Of a DNA stretch of 64,000 bases, positions 13,274 to 25,791 are shown in pieces. The stretch comes from Rutidosis leptorrhynchoides. Its lineage: Eukaryota; Streptophyta; Magnoliopsida; Asterales; Asteraceae. The translations under genes and the position numbers were made by a program. The notes below the pieces were generated by a model. That model had not been told where the DNA came from and ran no database searches. It worked only from the letters and a program-made list of their open reading frames with translations. Within the stretch, counting starts at the first letter, position 1; each line of letters starts with the position of its first letter. The stretch is taken from the NCBI RefSeq assembly GCF_046630445.1, contig NC_092333.1, forward strand, positions 185,282,001 to 185,346,000, read 5' to 3'.

Positions 13274-13494
13274 TGTTAGTCCCTATAAACATGAATATGT
13301 ATGAATATATGAAAAACATGGTATGATTGTTGAGAGGATTAGTCAAATAGTCAATATTCTTATTTCATACCAAGGGCTTTGAATGAGGCAAGCACTTGAC
13401 AAAAGGAGCATTGGGGTCTTATATATAGCCACATATATAAGACCCACATTACATGGCTAGGAAACATAATCTGGCTCATTTTAGGATGTCAACA
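13274..13494 (-). repeat. Element F 5' LTR (221 bp)
   Basis: Reading minus it starts TGTTGACATCC and ends GGGACTAACA (TG...CA). It contains TATATAT motifs that could serve as a TATA box. It is followed by a primer site, which supports the call as a 5' LTR and not a solo LTR. Confidence 0.7.
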
Positions 13495-13771
13495 GCAGCA
13501 TATGCCAAGAATAATCTGATAGCTTCCATTCTAGCCACTGGTGCATATGTCTCTCCATAATCCAACCCTTCTTCCTGTCTAAAACCTTGAGCTACCAATC
13601 TAGCTTTGTTTCTGACTACAATCCCATCTTCATCCATCTTATTATTAAACACCCACTTGGTACCAATGATCTTCTTTAACTCATCATCAGGCTTAGGTAC
13701 CAATGTCCAAACCTTATTCCTATCAAACTGGGAGATCTCTTCTTGCATGGCTCCTACCTAGCTAGGATCTT
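13495..13771 (-). pseudogene. pol: E reverse transcriptase, N-terminal fragment
   Basis: It carries the conserved copia RT start: [52 protein letters not shown]. The sequence ends after LAYAA at the insertion of F. In E the upstream segment has a Trp codon turned into TAG (just before MQEEIS). The YVDD active-site segment and RNase H would lie beyond F, D3 and A, outside the window. Confidence 0.85.
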
Positions 13772-15122
13772 TCATTGCTTCTTCAGGACACGTAGGTTCA
13801 ATGGTAGACACAAATTTACATGCATACAAAATTTGCTGGTTGCATGTCTCCTTGTCTTAACACCACTAGCCAGATTACCAATAATCTGCTCAATTGGATG
13901 CTCCTTTGTCCATCTAGTGTTATGAACATGTGAGCTTGTTGTGGAACACACAACATCTTGATCATCAACTGGTTCAGCAGTATGTACAGTAGTAGAAGAT
14001 AGTTGTTCATTGTGAGTGAAACCAGTACCAGCTTGTGTTCTTCCGGAACCAATAAACCTTTGCTCAATTTGTAGTAGTTCAATTGAGCAAGTAGGTCCAC
14101 ATGGTTTAGACATAGATGGAATAGAATATTCCATCTCATCTTCAGTGAACCCAGCAGCATGGATTGGAGAGGGAATGTCTGCTGGTTCTACTTCATCATC
14201 AAGAGCTTGCTGAGTAGGCTCTTCAATCAGTAACTCTTCATCTTCTTGAGTAGAAGGTGAAGTGGGGACAATTTCATCAAATGTAACATTAATGGATTCT
14301 TCAAAACAGCCCATTCTTTTATTGTAGACCCTATATGCCTTTGACATGTTGGAATATCCAAGAAATATGCCTTCATCAGCTTTAGTATCAAACTTACCAA
14401 GCTGGTCCCTATTGTTTAGAATAAAACAGGGAGTGCCAAATACATGAAGAAATGAAATTGAGGGTCTTCTTCCTTTGAGAACTTCATAGGCAGTTTTCTG
14501 ATGTCTTTTCACAATTAAAGATCTATTCTGGGTAAAATAGGCAGTATTCACAGCTTCTGCCCAATATGAATTCTTCAGTCCAGACTCAGCTAACATAGAC
14601 CTTGCTGCTTTAATGAGAGTTATGTTTCTTCTTTCTGCGACACCATTTTGCTGTGGTGTTCTCACAGCAGAAAATTTTTGTGACATACCTTTGTCGGCAT
14701 AAAATTCTTCCAATGTTGCATTTCTGAATTCTGTACCATGATCGCTTCTTAGCTGCTTCACCAATTGTCCATTCAATAATTCCATCCTTTTGATAAAATT
14801 GATAATTTCATCAGCAGCTTCACTCTTTTGCTTCAAAAAGATTACTCAAGTGTATCTGGAATATTCATCAACAATAACCTGTGTATACTTCTTACCACTA
14901 CAGCTGGCCACATTAACAGGACTGAAAAGATTCATATGAAGTAAGTGAAATGGTTTCTCAACGGATGAAATCTGTTTTGACTTGAATGAAGCATGATGAT
15001 GCTTGCCTTTTTCACAACCAAGACACAATTTGTCCTTCACATAAGACATTGTGGGTAGTCCAGACACCAAACTTTTATTTAATAATTTGTGAATATCTTT
15101 GAAGTTGAGATGTTAGAGTCTC
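13772..15122 (-). pseudogene. pol: E integrase
   Basis: Integrase would insert the cDNA into chromosomal DNA. The HHCC pre-integrase segment (about 15000-15120) has CLGCEKGKHHHASF. The catalytic core follows: the first acidic residue position reads HMNLFSP, so the expected Asp is Asn; the second lies in LRSDHGTEFRN; the Glu lies in QQNGVAERRNIT. The C-terminal spacer is acidic and Ser/Thr-rich. Frameshifts split the region at about 14840 and 13772. Loss of the first catalytic Asp plus the frameshifts means it is inactive. Confidence 0.85.
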
Positions 15123-15563
15123 TTATGCTATAACCACTTGAGATTGTCTGCTGCCTTTGAATAAAAACCAAGTATCAGTTGTTGTGACTGCTGTGTTCAT
15201 GTCAATTTGATACATGTTCTCATGTCTTTTTGCTGTCAGCTGTGGCTTCCCTGTCTTATAAAAAATAGTGCCAATTTTCTTTCTGAATTGGACTATCTTA
15301 CTTTTGCTTGTCAGTTGGCTTATGCTGATTAAATTGTGTTTAAGCCCAACGACATATGCCACATTTGAGAATGTAACACTCCCATTTGTTATGTACCAAA
15401 ACCCTTTGTATAACTCAACGAATTATCTCCATATGAAACAACTGGACCATCCTTTTCTTGATAGTCCATTAGCAAGGACTTACATCCGGTCATATGTCTT
15501 GAACATCCACTGTCGAGATACCAGATTTGCTTATTTCGAATGCCCTGCACAGTAGCTTAAAGA
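15123..15563 (-). pseudogene. pol: E protease and gag-pre-integrase linker
   Basis: Reading minus near 15490-15545, WYLDSGCSRHMTG is the aspartic protease active-site motif of copia elements (D-S-G). It is followed, after a break, by the linker with AYVVGLKHNLISISQLT, which is typical of the segment before integrase. Stops and frameshifts separate the pieces. The protease would process Gag-Pol inside virus-like particles. Confidence 0.8.
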
Positions 15564-16625
15564 TTAGTTCTTTTTGGGAACCCATCCGAGGATGGGTTCT
15601 GGAAGGGTCATCTTTGATGATCTCTTCCTTTCTGCTGGTTTGCTTGAAGAGGCAGCAACATATAGGGATTGGGTTTGAGTACACTGGTTGGCCAAGTGAA
15701 ACTTGCTGACACATTCGTAGCATTTTCTCACTTTTGGTCTTGGTGACTTAATAGGGGCAGTAAGATCAGGTCTGCTTTTGACTATAGCTGCTATAAGCTG
15801 GTCAAGCTTAATAGTCATTATCTCAGTGATAGATGACCCAGCACACGATTCCATAATTTGATCCACTTTAGCTTTTCCCTTAAGGGCAGCTTTCTTCTTG
15901 GAACCAGTACCATAATCATGGTATACTGCTTTGCCTTTGTTATTTGACGAGCCAGTGTGGGAAGTTACTGGCTTGTCAGTTGATACTTGTTGACCAGTAT
16001 GCATTTTGATTGCTGCCTTGGACTTTCCAGTATTACGTTTTACTGGCTTGTCTGCAGCTACTAGTTGACCAGTACGATTTTCATCAGCTGGCTCAGCATT
16101 GGTGGAACTCGAACAAGAAGGGGAATCAGCTGATGTTAATTTTCTATGATTGTTTTCAGTGATTTCTCTTTTAATACGTCTTTCTTTTGGAGTCATGTAG
16201 TAGATGCTAGAGTGGTCAGTAGTCTCATCAGTTAAGGTACTGGCTTCTCTTGCTCTTTCTTCATCCTCCATTACCTCTTTCATGGCAGGTGGTGGGTTAG
16301 CAGTAGGTCTTACAAATTTATTTGTGAAGACCTTGTTACCATTAACTATCTTAGCAAAAGTATTTGGTAAGACAGCATCAGGATCAGTTTTAAGCACAAG
16401 TTCCATGAAAGTAACTTCAACATGAGCAGCAACAGCATAGTCACAAGCAAAGAATGCCTCAACCTGGGTAGGTATCTGCTCATTAATGCACTTTGATGTG
16501 CGTTGAGCAGATAAACACCAAGAAGCTACCACCTTTTTAAGGTCGTAAGCTGGTTTTGAACTACTGCTGCATCTAAGTGAAGAGATTTTAAAGCATAATT
16601 TGTTTTTCAAGTTTAGAAATTTCAT
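15564..16625 (-). pseudogene. gag: E gag C-terminal extension with second zinc knuckle
   Basis: A 353-codon open frame. Its first part has a CSSSSKP segment. The middle is Lys/Thr/Ser-rich with imperfect repeats of a (T)GQ-VS/AADKPV unit. Near the C-terminus lies CYECVSKFHLANQC, a CX2CX4HX4C knuckle with one unusual residue. In SIRE-like copia elements such a long region lies between Gag and protease; its function is not established. Confidence 0.65.
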
Positions 16626-18229
16626 CTTTCAAAATCTTAATTTCATCATATTTGCATTTCAGTTTTTCATTTAAAGATTTAATTTCAGTTTTGAAAACTT
16701 CTTCACGTTTGCTGCCTCTGCTTAAGTCAATTCTCAGGTAGTCAAAAATTTCAGCTTTTTCATCATTAGTATAAGTTCAAAAATTATCAACCTTATAAAG
16801 CATTTCAGATATTCATTGAGGTGAATCTCTTTTCTGATCAGCTTCCCCCATATCAGCTAAAAATGTACTACCACTTTCTTCCTCTACTAACTCCTCTACT
16901 TCTCTGGCCATTAAACACAGTTTTTTACCAGAAGCATAACCAGTACAATCTTCATCATTTTCACTATCAGAAGATGAAGATGAGCTGGTTTCATCCCAAT
17001 CATGATGTTCAGCAACTAGCACCTTTTCTGGTTTCTTCTCCTTCTTTTCAGTCTTTGAACTTTCCTTCATTTGGGCCTTCATTGCCTTGTACTTGTTCTT
17101 GTACTTTTCAGCTTTTGAAAATGTGTTAGCATGTGAGGAAGGTTTTCTAGACATGCACTCAGCTGCAAAGTGTCCTACCTTCCCACAATTATAGCACTCA
17201 GGTTTTGGGCCCTTGACTTATTTACTACCATACCTAGCACTTGGCTTCTTACTCACTTTATATGGCTTACTGGTTCTACTACGATTGAATTTTTGAACTG
17301 CCTAGCCAGCAAAGCCATACCTTCAGCAAACCCTTCTATATCATTATCATCACTGCTTTCATCAGACCCAGTACCACTACCTCCTATTCAGCTGACTCTT
17401 CTTCTGCCATCAGCTTTTGAACCAGTAAAGCCTTTTGAGCTTTCTTTTTAGCAGCAGCAACAAGAGCAGTATCATCAGACTTTGTAGATTTTGAAGTGGT
17501 GGGGGCAGACTTAAAGTTTTCTTTCAAATTAAGTTCAAGTTTGGCTTCTGCCTTCTCATGGTTCCAAAGTGTACCATACAGAGATGACATGTTAAAATTC
17601 TTTAAAGTCTGAGTGGTTCTTAATGGGCCAGTAACAGGTTTCCATTTAGCAGGCAGTGAGTCAATGAATTTTTTGACTTGTTCAAAATCAGTATATGTGA
17701 TTTTCAAGGTAAACAAGTCAGCAAATAAAGAATTAAACCTAATGAAGGTTTGCTTAAAGGTCTCACTCTTGTAGGCAAAAAACATTTCATATTCTTTTTT
17801 TAAAGCTATAATCTTATTTTGTCTAACTTCATCCATACCTTCATATGTAACATCAAGATAGTCTAACATAGCTTTAGCATTCGGTTTTCCTTTAATCAGT
17901 TTGAACAAGTGGTTAGGTAATGTGATAGCTATCAAGGTTCTGATCTTAGGGTCAAATCCAACACAATGTTTGTCTTCATCCACCCATCTATATGGGGGAA
18001 GAACAACTTCTCTGACAGGTATAGAAGGAGTGTCTGCTGTAGCAGGAACGCTGTTAAGTGTTTCAGTAGGGATGAATGGACCATCAGTAGCAATGCCAGG
18101 CCTGAGTGGGTCAATGGACTCAAGATAGAGCAGGAACCTTGCTTTCCAGGTTTCATACTCATCTTCATCAAATTTAGGTGGTCTATTGGATGACCCATTT
18201 TCAAGGTAAGCTGAGTTTGTGTATGCAGC
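16626..18229 (-). pseudogene. gag: E gag, main part
   Basis: It begins in codon 3 at the GCAGC duplication and reads NGSSNRPPKFDEDEYETWK, the N-terminus of a UBN2-type copia Gag. The UBN2 body follows (MDEDKHCVGFDP..., KFIDSLPAKWKPV) to 17384, where a TAG stops it. Further down, out of frame, are a CCHC knuckle CYNCGKVGHFAAEC (17155-17196), a Lys-rich stretch with a Ser/Asp/Glu cluster, and a coiled-coil segment near 16620-16800. The first two codons and the start ATG are at 53420-53427, on the far side of D2. Confidence 0.85.
17155..17196 (-). other. Zinc knuckle of E Gag
   Basis: C-YN-C-GKVG-H-FAAE-C, a perfect CX2CX4HX4C nucleic-acid-binding motif, the nucleocapsid part of Gag. Confidence 0.9.
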
Positions 18230-18463
18230 TCATGTTATGCGAGGTGTATACAAAATAGTTATATTTTTATTGCGAAATACTATTAAATACGATACAATTT
18301 TACACAAGTTATTTATTTATTTATTAAATGGAATATACCTAAACCTTTCTACAAGACTATAGGCAGTGTACCTAATCGTACAGTAGTGTAGTTTTTAGTA
18401 AGTCCGGTTCGTTCCGCAGGGAGCTAGCCAAGTTTAACGCTATATTTTTTTTAACTATATTTG

Positions 18464-18464
<1 letters not shown>

Positions 18465-18556
<92 letters not shown>
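18465..18556. repeat. (AT)n microsatellite, left of organelle patch
   Basis: AT repeats in the hybrid LTR. The same tract resumes at 18727, so the patch sits within one microsatellite. Confidence 0.95.
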
Positions 18557-18834
<278 letters not shown>

Positions 18835-19877
18835 TTATTATTATTATAAAAAGGGATTTTTATCGTTTAGTGACCGGTTTTTCGATTTTAAGACTTAAGT
18901 CACAATTAAAACCTAATGTAAAATATTAAAAATAAATATAACTTAATTTAAAGCATAAAGTAAATGACGAAAATAAAATTGCGATAATTGAAAGTACGAT
19001 AATTAAAAGTGCAATAAATAAAATGACAGTAAATAAAAGTACGATGAAATATGAAATAAAGGAATTATGCTTATTTAAACTTCCGTAATAATGATGTTTG
19101 ACGTGTTGATTTTAATTTATTACCATGGGTTAATTGTCCTTTGTCCTGGATTATTCAATATGTCCATACGGTTTTTGTCCATAACAGTCCATCAGTCATA
19201 AATATAAAGTACGAGTATCCTCGTCAAATTATCCTTATACCCGAAGTCAAATATTCCAACTAATTGGGGACTTAAACTGTAACAAGGTCTTAATACTTTG
19301 TTTAATAATTACACCAGGATATCGACTGCGTGTAATCCAAGGTTTTAATACTTTATTAACAATTACACCAAGTGTCCTTGTATGTAATCCACCCTTGTTT
19401 TAATGAGTCCATTGACTATTAATCCATCCCCGTGTCCGGTTAAATGAACGATTATTAATATTTATAAATATCCCGCCCATCGTGTCCGATCGAGTGTATA
19501 TGGTTATTTATAGATACGTCAAATTGTAAATCTCTATATTAAATTAACGAACTATCATTCAGTTAAACAAATATAAAGCCCATTAATAGTCCATAGTCCA
19601 ATTTCCACAAGTGTCGGTCTTTTGTCCAAACCCCAATTATGGTCCAAAGCCCAATAACCCCGTCTTTAATATTTAGCCAAACATCACGATTACTTCGGCT
19701 TAAATAAGCATAATAATAACTTAGCTATGAGACATTAATTTAAAAAGGTTGAACATAACTTACAATGAGTATTGATAGCGTAGCGTTACACGGACAGAAT
19801 TTCGACTTACAAACTTAAAACATTCGCCACTATAACCTTATTATTATTATTATTATTAATCTTAAATTAAAATTAAA

Positions 19878-19925
<48 letters not shown>

Positions 19926-20011
19926 AGAGAGTGCAGGGAAAGGAAAGAAAAAGATGTTTTTATTTCGTTCGAAAAACGCTTCAATTTATAGATGTGGCCA
20001 GACTTTGGGTG

Positions 20012-20058
20012 CCATGCGATCGCATAGGATTAACTCTTCCAGGCCATGCGATCGCATG
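20012..20058. promoter_or_regulatory. Paired palindromes in hybrid LTR (D2 type)
   Basis: CCATGCGATCGCATAG (20012-20027) and CCATGCGATCGCATGG (20043-20058), start-to-start 31 bp. A CTATAAATTG TATA box lies about 25 bp downstream on the minus strand. Confidence 0.65.
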
Positions 20059-20527
20059 GCCTGCTTTTCCAGCTCGTTTACTTTTGTTTTCTTATTTGCC
20101 GACAGTTTTTAATATAAATATAATATATAAATAATTTATAGAATTATTTATATATTATATTATATTTATGTGCATAGTTGACTTGTAATTTTAGCTCCGT
20201 TGCATCGAGCGTTGAGAGTTGACTCATGTCCCGGTTCCGGATTTTCGAACGTCCTTTCGTACTATTTAGAATCTTGTACTTTGCGTTTTGAATCTTGTAC
20301 TCTTATAATTTTGAGACGTTTCTTATCAATAAATTGAACTTCTTTGATTGTATTTTATACTTTTGAGCTTTTTGGTCGTTTATGTCTTTAATTCGTCGAA
20401 TCTGTCTTTTGTCTTCACCTTTTATTATTTAAACGAATATCACTTGTAAATAGAACAATTGCAACTAAAAGCTTGTCTTTCTTGAGAGATAATGCTATGA
20501 AATATATGTTCGTTTTTAGCATTATCA

Positions 20528-22616
20528 AATATTCCCACACTTGAGTGTTGCTTGTCCTCAAGCAATATAGTCTTGAAATACTAGAATCACTTCTTTATTC
20601 TTCACACTTTGTGCATCAGTGATTTCTTTACGGCGGTATAAACAATGGTAGTAACGATGTGGTTTACAGTCCCACATGACTATAAAAATTTAGATCCATT
20701 AAGGAAATTGGATCTTTATGAAAACATTTGATCTTTTGAAAATTAAATCTAGCTTTTACCCTAGATAAGTTTTCCGGAATAACCCTTCAGCGGTGTTTGC
20801 AAAATATTTTTGTGGGTTTGGTGGGTTTCAGATTTGAAAATTTTTAGCTCAAAACTTGCGGTTTTGTGTCACCCACTTGCTAACCTTGTATTAGGAAAGC
20901 AACACGTCCAGTATACTTGCTCCGTATATTACCTTTCGGTAAACTACCGTCCGGTTGTAAAGGAAAGTGTTGAACAAGCAACTGTTAAGGCAATGTCCCC
21001 TGACATGCTTTTAATTATGGTCTTATAACGTGTCGGATGCAATTACTATCCTTTGTAGGAGCAATAGTAAAGCTCACCCTTATAATTTTTCAGTCTGGCA
21101 CAAGGTTCTGTCTTTGACCATGCTATGCAACCACCGTTATTACGGTTGACACCCGATTTGGTTCAGGTGACCTAATGAATTCCAGGTGAATTCCTAGGAT
21201 TTTACGTTCAATGGTAATGAACGCATTGAAAATGGGTTTTCAGAAAACAAATCGGTTTTAATTTTTTATCAAAATATTTTCTCGTTCAAGCTCGAGTTTA
21301 GATATCATTGAATTCCATGAGTTTGTAATTCTCAATCTTTAAGGTCAATCTCAAGGATTGAGTAATATCAGTCTTAAAAGCTGATTTTTGATCTTTTAAG
21401 GAGATTATCCTTTCCGGGGATCTGATTCATTAGTCTTATCCAGCTAATTTGCACGGCGTCCTCCCCATTTTACAAGACAGATCCTCTCATGGTTAGGATA
21501 AGTCTGACCACTTGGCGACCCTGTTTGATGCTGAGGTCCGTGAATTTCCTGCTGATTTTAGAGATGACTTTTCTAGATTTTTCGTCAACCTACAGCTGGT
21601 CTGGACGACAACTTCATGACCTAAATCAAGAAGCACGTTTCTTTTTCGGAAGACTTTACTTTCTTTTAATGATGGAATTGATTCATCGTGTAGATCCATC
21701 TTTCTTTCAAATATATTACAGTAAATCGGGTAAAACTGATTAGATTAGTCCAAAACAAAAGTATCTTCAATTATTTGTTACAGAAATATGTGACATATGT
21801 TTAAGATAACTTGGTGAATTTTCCCACACTTGGCTTTTATTTTTCCTTTCTGTTCTCCTCTATTCCATTTTAAATGAATTCTAACATTTTGGTTTGTTTC
21901 TCAATTTATGTCCTTTCCATGGTAACAATAATTTCGGTGTTAACACTTAGTTTTATCGTTCATAAATATGTATAAACATGATTTTGAGTTCATTTAATTG
22001 AAAATTTTAAAAAATTTTACTAGAATTGGGTAGTCAGTATATAAGACTAGGGCTGTTCTTTATTATCAGAGAGCACTAGATTCTAATACAACTACTGCTT
22101 TACTAGTATTTCTAATGGTAACCAAGTGTATAAAGTAAAAATTTTAAAATCCGAAAGAATTTAACCCTTTCCCACACTTAAGATCTTGCAATGCCCTCAT
22201 TTGCAAGAAATCAGTAGCACTTTAAATTATTGAGGGTGATTAGCGCAGAAAAAATGATTAAATTTTACCAAAGTTTCCAAACATATTGTTGTTTGTGTTG
22301 AATGATAAATGGTGCATATCATTTGTTCATTCCGTCTTGTTGTTACATCACATTTATTTTTCATCTTGTCGTCAAAATTAGTTGCTTTTGCTGAACTTAA
22401 TGCCAGTCTTTGAAAATGCGTTGTTTTACCCTATTGTGTACATAAGATAAACTGCAAACATATATACATATTTTTGAAGTTTGGTATATTACCCCACATT
22501 CAAAAATTATTAAAATCTAATAATAAAAGTTAGAAAATTATAAAAACTATTACAATATCAACATAAGTGCTAAATGTAGTAACATTACAAAAATAAAATA
22601 AATAAAACTAAATAAA
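20528..22616 (-). other. D1 region between Athila ORF and 3' LTR; polypurine tracts
   Basis: About 2.1 kb without a convincing gene. Directly next to the LTR, reading minus, CAAGTGTGGGAATATT precedes the LTR start and is the probable plus-strand primer. Similar AAGTGTGGG motifs recur near 21822 and 22172, with a related ATGTGGGG near 22492. Several short open frames exist but none is conserved or recognisable. Confidence 0.6.
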
Positions 22617-23973
22617 CTAGGGTTGATACTGATACCAGCAGGGGTTCCATGCATAACCATATGTGTTATAGAATGCTTCAGCTGGGTTATAAGTAGGATA
22701 CGATGGTTGAATCTCTATAGACCAGGGAGGAAATACGGGCTTTGGAGTAGGAATATAGTTTCTACCTATATATTGGCAATGAGCTATGATGTGGTTTTGA
22801 TGAACTTGCCAATCTTCAAATGCTCGATGTCTAGCATTTTCATACTCTTGTGAAGCTATAAACCTTTGCATTTCTGTCATTTCATTTCCCCCTCCCACAT
22901 TACCTGGCTGTTGATCTCTTTCAACCTGTGGATGTCTTCCATTATATTGTACTGCGGCGTTATTTCGCCTCTTCAAAACCTTAGCACCATGATATACATT
23001 TAAACCAATTGTATCGTGGGGTTCTGGTTCTTCGATTAATAATCCCCCCCCCCCGACTTATATCCACATCGAGATACTCAGCAATTAATGTAATAAATAT
23101 ACCACCTCCTATTATACTGTGTGGTCTCATCCCCCTAACCATAGCCGATAAATAATAACCCACACAATAAGGTATACTTACAGCGCTTTGTGGGTCTCGA
23201 ATACACATGTGGTAAAATAAATCTTGCTCATTTACCTTTTCCTTATTTTTACCTCGCTGTGTAATTGAGTTCGCTAAAAACCTGTGAATTACTCTTAACT
23301 CAGCTCTATCTATATCCAAATAAGAGTAATTTCCAACTTTAAATCAGTGATGGCTAGTCATTTGACTCCATACACCATGCGTATCAAAATTTTCATCAAT
23401 CTTCCTACCATTTAATATCAACCCTCGACAATCGGCAGATGCTAGCTCCTCGGGCGTATATATACGTAAGGCCTGAGCCATGTCTAGTAGAGACATGTGG
23501 CGCATCGAACCTCCTAACAAAAATCTAATCAAAGTTCGATCGGTTAAAGTAGCTACCCGATCATTTATTTCTATACTACATAATAATTCTTCACACCATA
23601 CTTTATATACAGGTTTACGCATGTTGAATAATTGTACCCAATCGTTAAAAGTAGAATTACCATACCTCTATGTAAGTAATTCTCTAATCCGTTTGCCTAA
23701 TCCTACCGCTTCTAACGGTTCCCATTCTATTACCCTAGGTACTTCAACAGCTTTAGAATGAAGAGTGTGCAAGCTCCTTTGGTATTTTGGATAATCTATC
23801 CAACGTCTATCTAATCTCAAGTTCGGGTGCAAATCTTCCACGTGCATATCTGAAAATGTCATAACTGGATGAGGTATATCTTGTTTGTAATAGTTATCAA
23901 CATCCTGTTGTTCCGCATTCTCAGGAGGAGCAATGCGAGCTTGGGATGAAGATTCACCCCTTTCAGTCTGCAA
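22617..23973 (-). pseudogene. Athila ORF (PF03078-like) downstream of pol, broken
   Basis: Four colinear open pieces (23668-23973, 23344-23622, 22981-23319, 22617-22976) form one decayed protein of about 450 residues. Recognisable blocks are RRWIDYPKYQRSLHTLHS, IEWEPLEAVGLGKRIRELL, WCEELLCSIEI, IRFLLGGSMRHMSLLDMAQ, LRIYTPEELAS and VSIPYCVGYYLSAMVRG. Their order fits the ATHILA ORF family found at the env-like position in Athila elements; its function is unknown. Breaks include a stop after RELLT, a stop after TSHH and a 12-nt C run (23044-23055) that shifts the frame. A strong acceptor-like TGTTTTGCAG ends at 23968, suggesting expression from a spliced RNA. Confidence 0.72.
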
Positions 23974-25791
23974 AACACATCAAACACAATTTTTGTGCAT
24001 CCAAATATGCATTAGTGTCAGCAAAATCATCAATCAAAATAATTACAATGACATGTTCAATTTATATCAAACTTATGCTCATTTTCATATTTTTATCAAA
24101 TCTACACTTTTTCAAATAAGCATATACGAAAATGTTCGCCAAGTTCATAAGCATTCAACTCAAATAACATGTCAAAATAATCATTATTAGCAATTAAACA
24201 AGTTTCAAATGGCGTTATCTCTCAAAAATCAAGTTCATGAATTTTAGACTTGAAAAAGTCCACTTTAATTCTCAAAAATCATGTTTAGGCTCAAAGTTTG
24301 GATCATTTAACTACCTAAACATGTTACACTACTTAATTTAGCAATAATTCATGACAAAAATTGGCCATAACCTGTTTATATCAAAAAGCCCCAAATTGTT
24401 CAAGAACACAAACCCTAGATTACTCAAAATTTGAAGTTTAAGGCTTCTAATCATGTTAAATAGCATCAATCTAGGTTATACAAGCATAATACATAAGCAA
24501 TTTAAGCATAATTACACTAAAAAGCATCAAAATTGAATTGGGTATAAATTTGTTCAAGAACACTAATTTTCGGATTAAATGGTGTTTAGGTGTAGAAATT
24601 TACCGTTTTCCTTGAGTAATTCCTTTATAGCATCCTTCTCAACATGATTTTGTGAAAGATTTGATGAAAAATGGTGAAAAAATACGATTTTTGTGTGTGT
24701 TTTTTAGTGTGTTTTCGCAGTTTTTGAGTTGGTTGTGTGTACTGATCTGTTCGGCCTTTTTATTTTTTTTTTTCTGGATTTTTCATCCTCCGCGAGTCGC
24801 GGTGGATTTCTCCTTCAAACTCCGCGAGTCGCGGAGTTTATTTTATTTTATTTTTTTAAATGTTTAACTTATAAAACAAATATTAATTAATTTTAAAAAT
24901 TTGTTTCCCTTGTTATTTAGAACGAGGTCGTTTCGGAACGTTGTCCTAGTCCGTCCCTCGACAAAATTTTAAATTTTGTCTTTTTGAAGCGTTATTTTAA
25001 AAGCAAAGATTTTTGGGTTTTTTTTTTTAATGTTTTTGGCATACTTTAATTCAATAAGATTAAAAATAATGATAATAAAAGTTCTCGTCCCTCCCTCGGG
25101 TAAAGCAATTTCGGTTCAACGACCTAGTCTTCAACTCACGACGAATTTTAAAAATCATATTTTTAACTTAGCGAAATAAAGTAAATTTTTGTTTTTAAAT
25201 TCACACCAAACTTAAATTTAAAATGCATAAAATTAAAAAAATTCACACCAAACTTAATTAAAAATTCATATTATAAATTCACACCAAACTTAAATTATAT
25301 TTTTGTTTTTATACATACAAACTTATATTAAAAAAATTAATTTTCCAAATATTTACAATTTTAAATATATTGATTTAAAAAAGTTTACAATATCAAGTTA
25401 AGATTTATATATTAATTTTAAAAATATGGTAAAAATAAAATTAAAAATCTTTTTAGCTTTTATCCCACTTTAATCAATCAAATATTATCAAAAATATGTG
25501 CCCCTCTTTTCGGTAAAGTAATTTCGGTTCCATGATCTAATTTAACTCATGACGAATTTTTGATATATTTTGAGTTGATTGATTAAAGATATTTATACCT
25601 TAAGAATAAACGTTAAATTTCGCAGTGATGTAATAAATTTTTGTATGATATCAATAATTTCGGTCGCAATACCTAATTTCATCGAATACCAATTTAATAC
25701 TTTATAGCGAACAAATTAGCGTTTATTATCAAAAGGCTAAAAATAAAAATAAAAATAAAAACTGTACAAACTTACCTGTGAAATATATTTC
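23974..25791 (-). other. D1 spacer between zinc-knuckle ORF and Athila ORF
   Basis: Non-coding and AT-rich. It holds a palindrome pair (24788-24836), three copies of AATTCACACCAAACTTAA (about 25199, 25241, 25276), and diverged repeats around AATTTCGGTT...ACGAATTTT (about 25098-25150 and 25508-25560, weaker near 25655). A possible splice donor, G|GTAAAT, lies at 24603 on the minus strand. Confidence 0.55.
24788..24836. promoter_or_regulatory. Paired palindromes downstream of D1 pol (D1 type)
   Basis: CTCCGCGAGTCGCGGTG (24788-24804) and CTCCGCGAGTCGCGGAG (24820-24836), start-to-start 32 bp. The second is a perfect inverted repeat around a central G. An AATAAAAAGG sequence follows about 25 bp downstream on the minus strand, which could be a TATA-like element for the Athila ORF; this is inference. 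Confidence 0.6.

Larger units (their letters stand above)
12993..13494 (-). mobile_element. Element F: small copia-type element, 5' end only
   Basis: A 221-bp LTR (13274-13494), primer site and about 270 bp of leader are present. The leader is then interrupted by the D3 LTR at 12992. F lies in the reverse transcriptase of E: E coding runs to GCATATGCTGC and F begins TGTTGACATCC. The remainder of F is beyond D3 and outside the window. The short LTR suggests a small copia lineage, but no coding sequence is present to confirm this. Confidence 0.7.

Noticed and set aside
22623-22853. Plus-strand frames across the Athila ORF and similar shadows over gag and pol
   Set aside because: Opposite-strand shadows of recognisable retroelement genes.
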